A DNA stretch of 36,895 bases from an uncultured Bacilli bacterium (GTDB lineage Bacteria > Bacillota_I > Bacilli_A > RF39 > UBA660). Position numbers and translations under genes: made by a program. Below are positions 33,293 to 36,895 of this stretch, piece after piece (positions within the stretch are counted from its first letter, which is position 1; each line of letters opens with the position of its first letter). The notes under the pieces are model-generated. The model saw only the letters and a list, made by a program, of their open reading frames with translations. It was not told the origin of the DNA and ran no database searches. The stretch covers positions 1 through 36,895 of the forward strand of contig CANRJV010000010.1 in the NCBI GenBank assembly GCA_947631045.1, written 5' to 3'.

Positions 33293-34501
33293 ATGGAATT
33301 AAGAGAAAAATTAATTATTCTAGCGGATAGTGCCAAATATGATGCTTCTTGTTCTTCAAGTGGTAGTCAAAGGCAAGGTGATTTTGGTAATGCGCACATG
33401 GCGGGAATTTGCCATTCATTTTCCGCTGATGGCAGATGTATTTCTCTTTTAAAAATTCTTTTAACTAATGCTTGCATTTTTGATTGTAAATATTGCTTAA
33501 ATAGAAAGAGTAATAATATTAAAAGAGCGATGTTTACTCCGGAAGAAATTTGTACAATTACCATTAATTTTTATAAAAGAAATTATATTGAGGGTTTATT
33601 TTTAAGTTCAGGAATTATTAAAAGTCCAGATTATACGATGGAACTTTTAATTAAAACAATGGAATTATTACGTTATAAATATCATTTTGGTGGTTATATT
33701 CATGTTAAAGCTATTCCTGGGGCTAGTGAATATAATTTACAAAGGTTGGGTAAACTCGTAGATAGAATGAGCGCGAATATTGAACTTCCTACAGAATCCG
33801 GTTTAAAGTTACTCGCTCCCGATAAAAATAGTGATAAGGTCGAAAAAATTATGAATTATGTTAAGAATAAAAAAAGTCAAAATTTTGTCCCTGCTGGTCA
33901 AAGTACCCAAATGATTATTGGCGCCTCTAAAGAAAGTGATTTAGATATTATGCAAAAATCGGAAAATATGTACCATAATTATAACTTAAAAAGAGTTTTT
34001 TATTCTGCTTATATTCCGGTTAATCAAGATAAGAATCTACCTTCTTTATTAACGCCTCCTTTGAAAAGAGAAAATCGTCTTTATCAAACGGATTGGCTTC
34101 TTCGATATTATGGCTTTAAGGTAAGTGATATCTTAGATGAAAATAATCCTAATTTAAATATTCTAGTTGATCCTAAAGCTTCTTGGGCCTTAAAACATTT
34201 AGAAGAATTTCCTAAAGAAATAAATAAATGCACTTATAAAGAACTATTACAAGTTCCGGGAATTGGCGTCACCAGTGCCAAAAGAATTATGAAATCGCGT
34301 AAATTTTTTAATTTAGATTTTGCCGATTTAAAAAAGATGGGTGTTGTTTTAAAAAGAGCGAAGTATTTTATTACTTGTAATGGCCGTTTTAGTTTAAATA
34401 AAGATTTTTTAAATAGTCATTTTATTGAGACTAACTTAGTTTTAGAAGATAAAAGTTCTATTAAAGAAAAAAATCGGCAACTGGAGTTATTTCATGAATA
34501 A
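33293..34501 (+). CDS. Putative DNA modification/repair radical SAM protein
   Basis: 402 residues from ATG 33293; the family normally begins near here (MELREKLIILADSAKYDASC). The radical SAM cluster motif is CIFDCKYC (Cys61, 65, 68), preceded by a Cys-rich region (DASCSSSGS) and followed by a TIM-barrel-like body. A helix-hairpin-helix lies near 318-335 (LLQVPGIGVTSAKRIMKSRKF), so it contacts nucleic acid. This matches the TIGR03916-type proteins named for linkage with a uracil-DNA-glycosylase-like partner. The partner gene follows with an 8-base overlap. The reaction is unknown. Confidence 0.92.
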   Translation: MELREKLIILADSAKYDASCSSSGSQRQGDFGNAHMAGICHSFSADGRCISLLKILLTNACIFDCKYCLNRKSNNIKRAMFTPEEICTITINFYKRNYIEGLFLSSGIIKSPDYTMELLIKTMELLRYKYHFGGYIHVKAIPGASEYNLQRLGKLVDRMSANIELPTESGLKLLAPDKNSDKVEKIMNYVKNKKSQNFVPAGQSTQMIIGASKESDLDIMQKSENMYHNYNLKRVFYSAYIPVNQDKNLPSLLTPPLKRENRLYQTDWLLRYYGFKVSDILDENNPNLNILVDPKASWALKHLEEFPKEINKCTYKELLQVPGIGVTSAKRIMKSRKFFNLDFADLKKMGVVLKRAKYFITCNGRFSLNKDFLNSHFIETNLVLEDKSSIKEKNRQLELFHE

Positions 34502-35237
34502 AGTCTATGTTTATGATGGTACTTTTTTGGGCCTTTTAACTTTAATTAAATATTTACTTTCAAATAAAATAAAGCCTTATAATATTGTAACGTTTGATTA
34601 TCAAGAAAATTTATTTTTAGAGGTAATTAATCTTCATTTAAAAGTTTCGGATAAAATTAGTGGGTTATTTTATAATACGTTTGATAAAGTAACAATGAAA
34701 AGAATATATTATGTTTTCTTATCTAAAGAAAAAAATAAAGAAATAATTATTTATTATTACCTCTTAAATTATTTAAAATATGGTGATTCTTTATCCGGGA
34801 TGTGTAATTTAAAATGTGTAAGTAAAGTTTTAGAAATAAATAAAAAAGTGGGTAATGAAGCGCATAAATTAAAAGGATTTGTCCGGTTTAAAGAACTAAA
34901 GCAAAATATTTTATATGCGGAGATTAATCCTGATAATGATGTTCTAGAGATTATATCGAAACATTTTAAAAAAAGGCTTAAAAATGAATATTGGGTTATT
35001 AAAGATGTTTCACGAAATATTGTAAGTATTTATGATAAAAAAGATTTTTATCTTGCATTAGGTGAAGATGTTAAAATTATTCAAGATTTAAGTGATAGAG
35101 AAGAAGAATTTAGTAAGATGTGGCAAGATTTTTATAAGATAGTTGCTATTAAAGAGCGAAAAAATGAAAAGTGTCGACGTAATTTTATGCCGAAAAAATA
35201 TTGGCCATATTTATTAGAAGTGAGGGACGAATTATGA
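34494..35237 (+). CDS. DUF4130/TIGR03915 family protein, radical SAM partner
   Basis: 247 residues. The N-terminus is YVYDGTFLGLLTLIKYLL. The conserved block VGNEAHKLKGFVRFKEL lies near 118-134 and YAEINPDNDVLEII follows. The C-terminus holds AIKERKNEKCRRNFMPKKYW near 217-236. These match the TIGR03915/DUF4130 family, which is nearly always encoded beside the preceding radical SAM gene and is predicted to act on DNA, with distant likeness to uracil-DNA glycosylases in some members. It overlaps the radical SAM gene by 8 bases and groEL by 4, so all three are translationally coupled. Confidence 0.9.
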   Translation: MNKVYVYDGTFLGLLTLIKYLLSNKIKPYNIVTFDYQENLFLEVINLHLKVSDKISGLFYNTFDKVTMKRIYYVFLSKEKNKEIIIYYYLLNYLKYGDSLSGMCNLKCVSKVLEINKKVGNEAHKLKGFVRFKELKQNILYAEINPDNDVLEIISKHFKKRLKNEYWVIKDVSRNIVSIYDKKDFYLALGEDVKIIQDLSDREEEFSKMWQDFYKIVAIKERKNEKCRRNFMPKKYWPYLLEVRDEL

Positions 35238-36751
35238 AAAAAATTATTGCAGGTAAAGAACTTCAAGAAAAAATGCAAGAAGCCATTGATCTTCTTTGTA
35301 ATACGGTAAAGGTAACTTTAGGACCTAAAGGAAGTAATATTATTATTGATCATTCTAACTTTAGGCCATTTATTACTAATGATGGTGTAACTATTGCCGA
35401 AAATATTGAAAGCGAAGATGAAGTCCTTAATACCATTTTAGAACTGGCTAAAGAAGCCAGTATTAAGACTAATATAAATGTTGGTGATGGAACGACAACT
35501 ACTTTAGTGTTATTACAAAAGATTTTTAATCTAGGTTTAGATTTAATTTGCCAAGGTCAGAATCCTTTAGTTTTAAAAAGAGAACTAGATCAAGAATTAG
35601 AAAAAATTATCCCTTTAATCAAGAATGAAAGTCGAATTCCTAGCGAAAAAGATTTAAAAAACATTGCCTGTATTTCGAGTAATGATGAGAAAATTGGTAA
35701 AATAATTGCCGATGCTTACATGCAAGTAGGAGAAATCGAAGCCATAAATATTCAAGAAGGTGACGAAGAGACTAAGATTAATTACATTAAAGGATATACT
35801 TTAGATAGCAATATAGCATCCGATTATTTTTTAAGTACTCTTAAAGAAATAAAATATTTAAATCCTTTATATCTTTTAGTTAATTCATCTTTAAATGATT
35901 TAGAAGATATATCCTTAATTTTAAATAACGTGATTAAAGAGCAAAAACCATTAGTAATTATGGCGAATTTTTATAGTGAGGAATTTATTCAAAATATTTT
36001 AACGATGAATAATGACTACCAAACAAAAATTATCCTTTTAAAAACACCTTATTATGGCTTAAATTCTTTAGAAACTCTAGAAGATATTGCGGCTTTAAGT
36101 GGTGCAGTTATTGTTGATGATGCAAAGTTTAGTAAAATAAGTGATTTAGGAAGTAGCGAAAGTATTATTATAAATAGAGAAAAAACCATAATTAATTATA
36201 AGTCTAATCTCCGTTTAACTAAATATTTAGAAAAGCTTGAAAAAAATGATAAGGATAATAAAAAAAGAAGAGTAATGCTTCAAAAGGGAAGTGTAGAAAT
36301 AATGGTGGGAGCTCCCACAACGACAGAAAGACGGGAAAAAAAGATGCGCTTTGACGATGCTCTCTATGCTCTTAATAGTGCTAAAAAAGGTGTTCTTTTA
36401 GGAAGCGGGCTTGTTTTAAGTAAAATAAGTGAGTCTTTAGATTGTCAAAAGATGAGTGAAAACATTTTTAAAGAGACTTTATTAGAGCCTTTAAAACAAA
36501 TTCTATTTAATTCTGGTAATGATTATAATCAAATTTATAATGAATTAAAAAAAGACAAATTTAAAAAGATATATAATGTTAAAACGGGAAAAATGGAGGA
36601 TGAAAATGAAACGGTGGTTTTAGATTCTTTAGAAGTTGTTTTAAATTCTTTAAAAAATGCAACTTCCATTGCGGGAATGCTTCTTACGACTACAAGTTTA
36701 ATTATTAATGAATATCCAAGCAATCCGCATTCTGATTCCGATTATTATTAA
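35234..36751 (+). CDS. groEL: Divergent GroEL (60 kDa chaperonin)
   Basis: 505 residues from ATG 35234, which overlaps the previous stop as ATGA with GAGGGACGA upstream. Core nucleotide motifs are intact: VTLGPKGSN near 26, NDGVTIAE near 49, GDGTTTT near 84 and the hydrolytic Asp region FDDALYA near 372. Elsewhere it is much diverged: the apical domain is shortened (NSSLNDLEDI region), GVVPGGG is GVLLGSG, and the Gly-Gly-Met tail is absent; typical GroEL has about 540 residues. No groES precedes it. Its coupling to two DNA-modification genes is odd, and it could be a specialised paralogue; whether it is the only GroEL of the genome cannot be told from this window. No clear terminator follows. 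Confidence 0.9.
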   Translation: MKKIIAGKELQEKMQEAIDLLCNTVKVTLGPKGSNIIIDHSNFRPFITNDGVTIAENIESEDEVLNTILELAKEASIKTNINVGDGTTTTLVLLQKIFNLGLDLICQGQNPLVLKRELDQELEKIIPLIKNESRIPSEKDLKNIACISSNDEKIGKIIADAYMQVGEIEAINIQEGDEETKINYIKGYTLDSNIASDYFLSTLKEIKYLNPLYLLVNSSLNDLEDISLILNNVIKEQKPLVIMANFYSEEFIQNILTMNNDYQTKIILLKTPYYGLNSLETLEDIAALSGAVIVDDAKFSKISDLGSSESIIINREKTIINYKSNLRLTKYLEKLEKNDKDNKKRRVMLQKGSVEIMVGAPTTTERREKKMRFDDALYALNSAKKGVLLGSGLVLSKISESLDCQKMSENIFKETLLEPLKQILFNSGNDYNQIYNELKKDKFKKIYNVKTGKMEDENETVVLDSLEVVLNSLKNATSIAGMLLTTTSLIINEYPSNPHSDSDYY

Positions 36752-36798
36752 ATAGTATAGAATAGTTAATTTTCCGTATAATAACCAATGAATTACAA

Positions 36799-36827
36799 TT
36801 GACGAAGCTATGATATTGTGTTAAACT
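36799..36827 (+). promoter_or_regulatory. Putative tRNA-Ser promoter
   Basis: TTGACG (36799-36804), 17-base spacer, TAAACT (36822-36827), 20 bases before the tRNA. Confidence 0.5.
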
Positions 36828-36847
36828 ATAGAAGTAATTCTTGGTAT

Positions 36848-36895
36848 GGAGTAGTACTCAAGAGGCTGAAGAGGCGCCCCTGCTAAGGGTGTAGG
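36848..36895 (+). tRNA. tRNA-Ser(GCU), truncated by the window end
   Basis: Acceptor 5' strand GGAGTAG, D-arm CTC/GAG, anticodon stem CGCCC/GGGTG with loop CTGCTAA and anticodon GCT at 36882-36884, then the start of a long variable arm (TAGG). The remaining half lies beyond the window. Confidence 0.9.

Noticed and set aside
1-36895. TGA recoded as Trp (mollicute code)
   Set aside because: Trp is encoded by TGG throughout, and TGA ends plsC, ddl and the DUF4130 gene.
1-36895. CRISPR array, insertion-sequence ends or prophage genes
   Set aside because: No spaced direct repeats and no DDE transposase, integrase or phage structural gene seen; the PD-(D/E)XK protein is the only mobile-type gene.

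Overview
The window is very AT-rich, with short intergenic gaps, AAAGGAGG-like ribosome binding sites, TATAAT/TTGACA promoters and small hairpin-plus-U-tract terminators. TAA, TAG and TGA all serve as stops, and Trp is written TGG. Peptidoglycan genes (murF, ddl) rule out a wall-less mollicute. Together with the 'GATYAFF' surface proteins, this points to an uncultured low-GC Bacillota, probably a gut Bacilli/RF39-like lineage. The placement is inference from gene style, not a database result.

Layout. 0-3.7 kb: conserved housekeeping genes, namely a short YigZ/IMPACT protein (minus), uvrC, a NahK-like sugar kinase and tRNA-Thr(CGU). 3.8-9.3 kb: accessory genes, comprising an ATP-grasp protein that seems to start at ATT, a DUF2798 membrane protein, a lipoprotein gene frameshifted at its lipobox, a Cys-His-Asp protein, and a compact amidotransferase / nitroreductase / transglutaminase-like operon. 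9.3-18.6 kb: a zinc peptidase-like protein, a NUDIX hydrolase, several unrecognised proteins, a decayed gene, an Ala/Lys/Glu coiled-coil surface protein, a protein with two internal repeats, a second transglutaminase-like protein and a GtrA membrane protein. 18.6-28.4 kb: an acyl-CoA synthetase, then two paralogous 'GATYAFF' surface-protein genes (one broken by a one-base deletion) flanking a PD-(D/E)XK protein, plsC, murF, ddl and an XRE regulator. 28.4-33.2 kb: an envelope-sugar operon (phosphodiester glycosidase, membrane protein, GT2-GtrA fusion, PAP2 phosphatase, ZnuA-like lipoprotein). 33.2-36.9 kb: a radical SAM / DUF4130 pair coupled to a divergent groEL, then a tRNA-Ser(GCU) cut by the window end.

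How the genes work together. PlsC, the acyl-CoA synthetase, MurF, Ddl, the GT2-GtrA fusion, PAP2 and the glycosidase all serve the cell envelope. The surface-protein pair and the coiled-coil protein would sit on its outside. UvrC and the radical SAM/DUF4130 pair are DNA-maintenance functions. The most striking feature is the number of small lesions in otherwise good genes: an ATT start, one inserted base, one in-frame TAG, one deleted base, and a multi-frame relic. Some may be sequence errors, but the relic cannot be explained by a single one.
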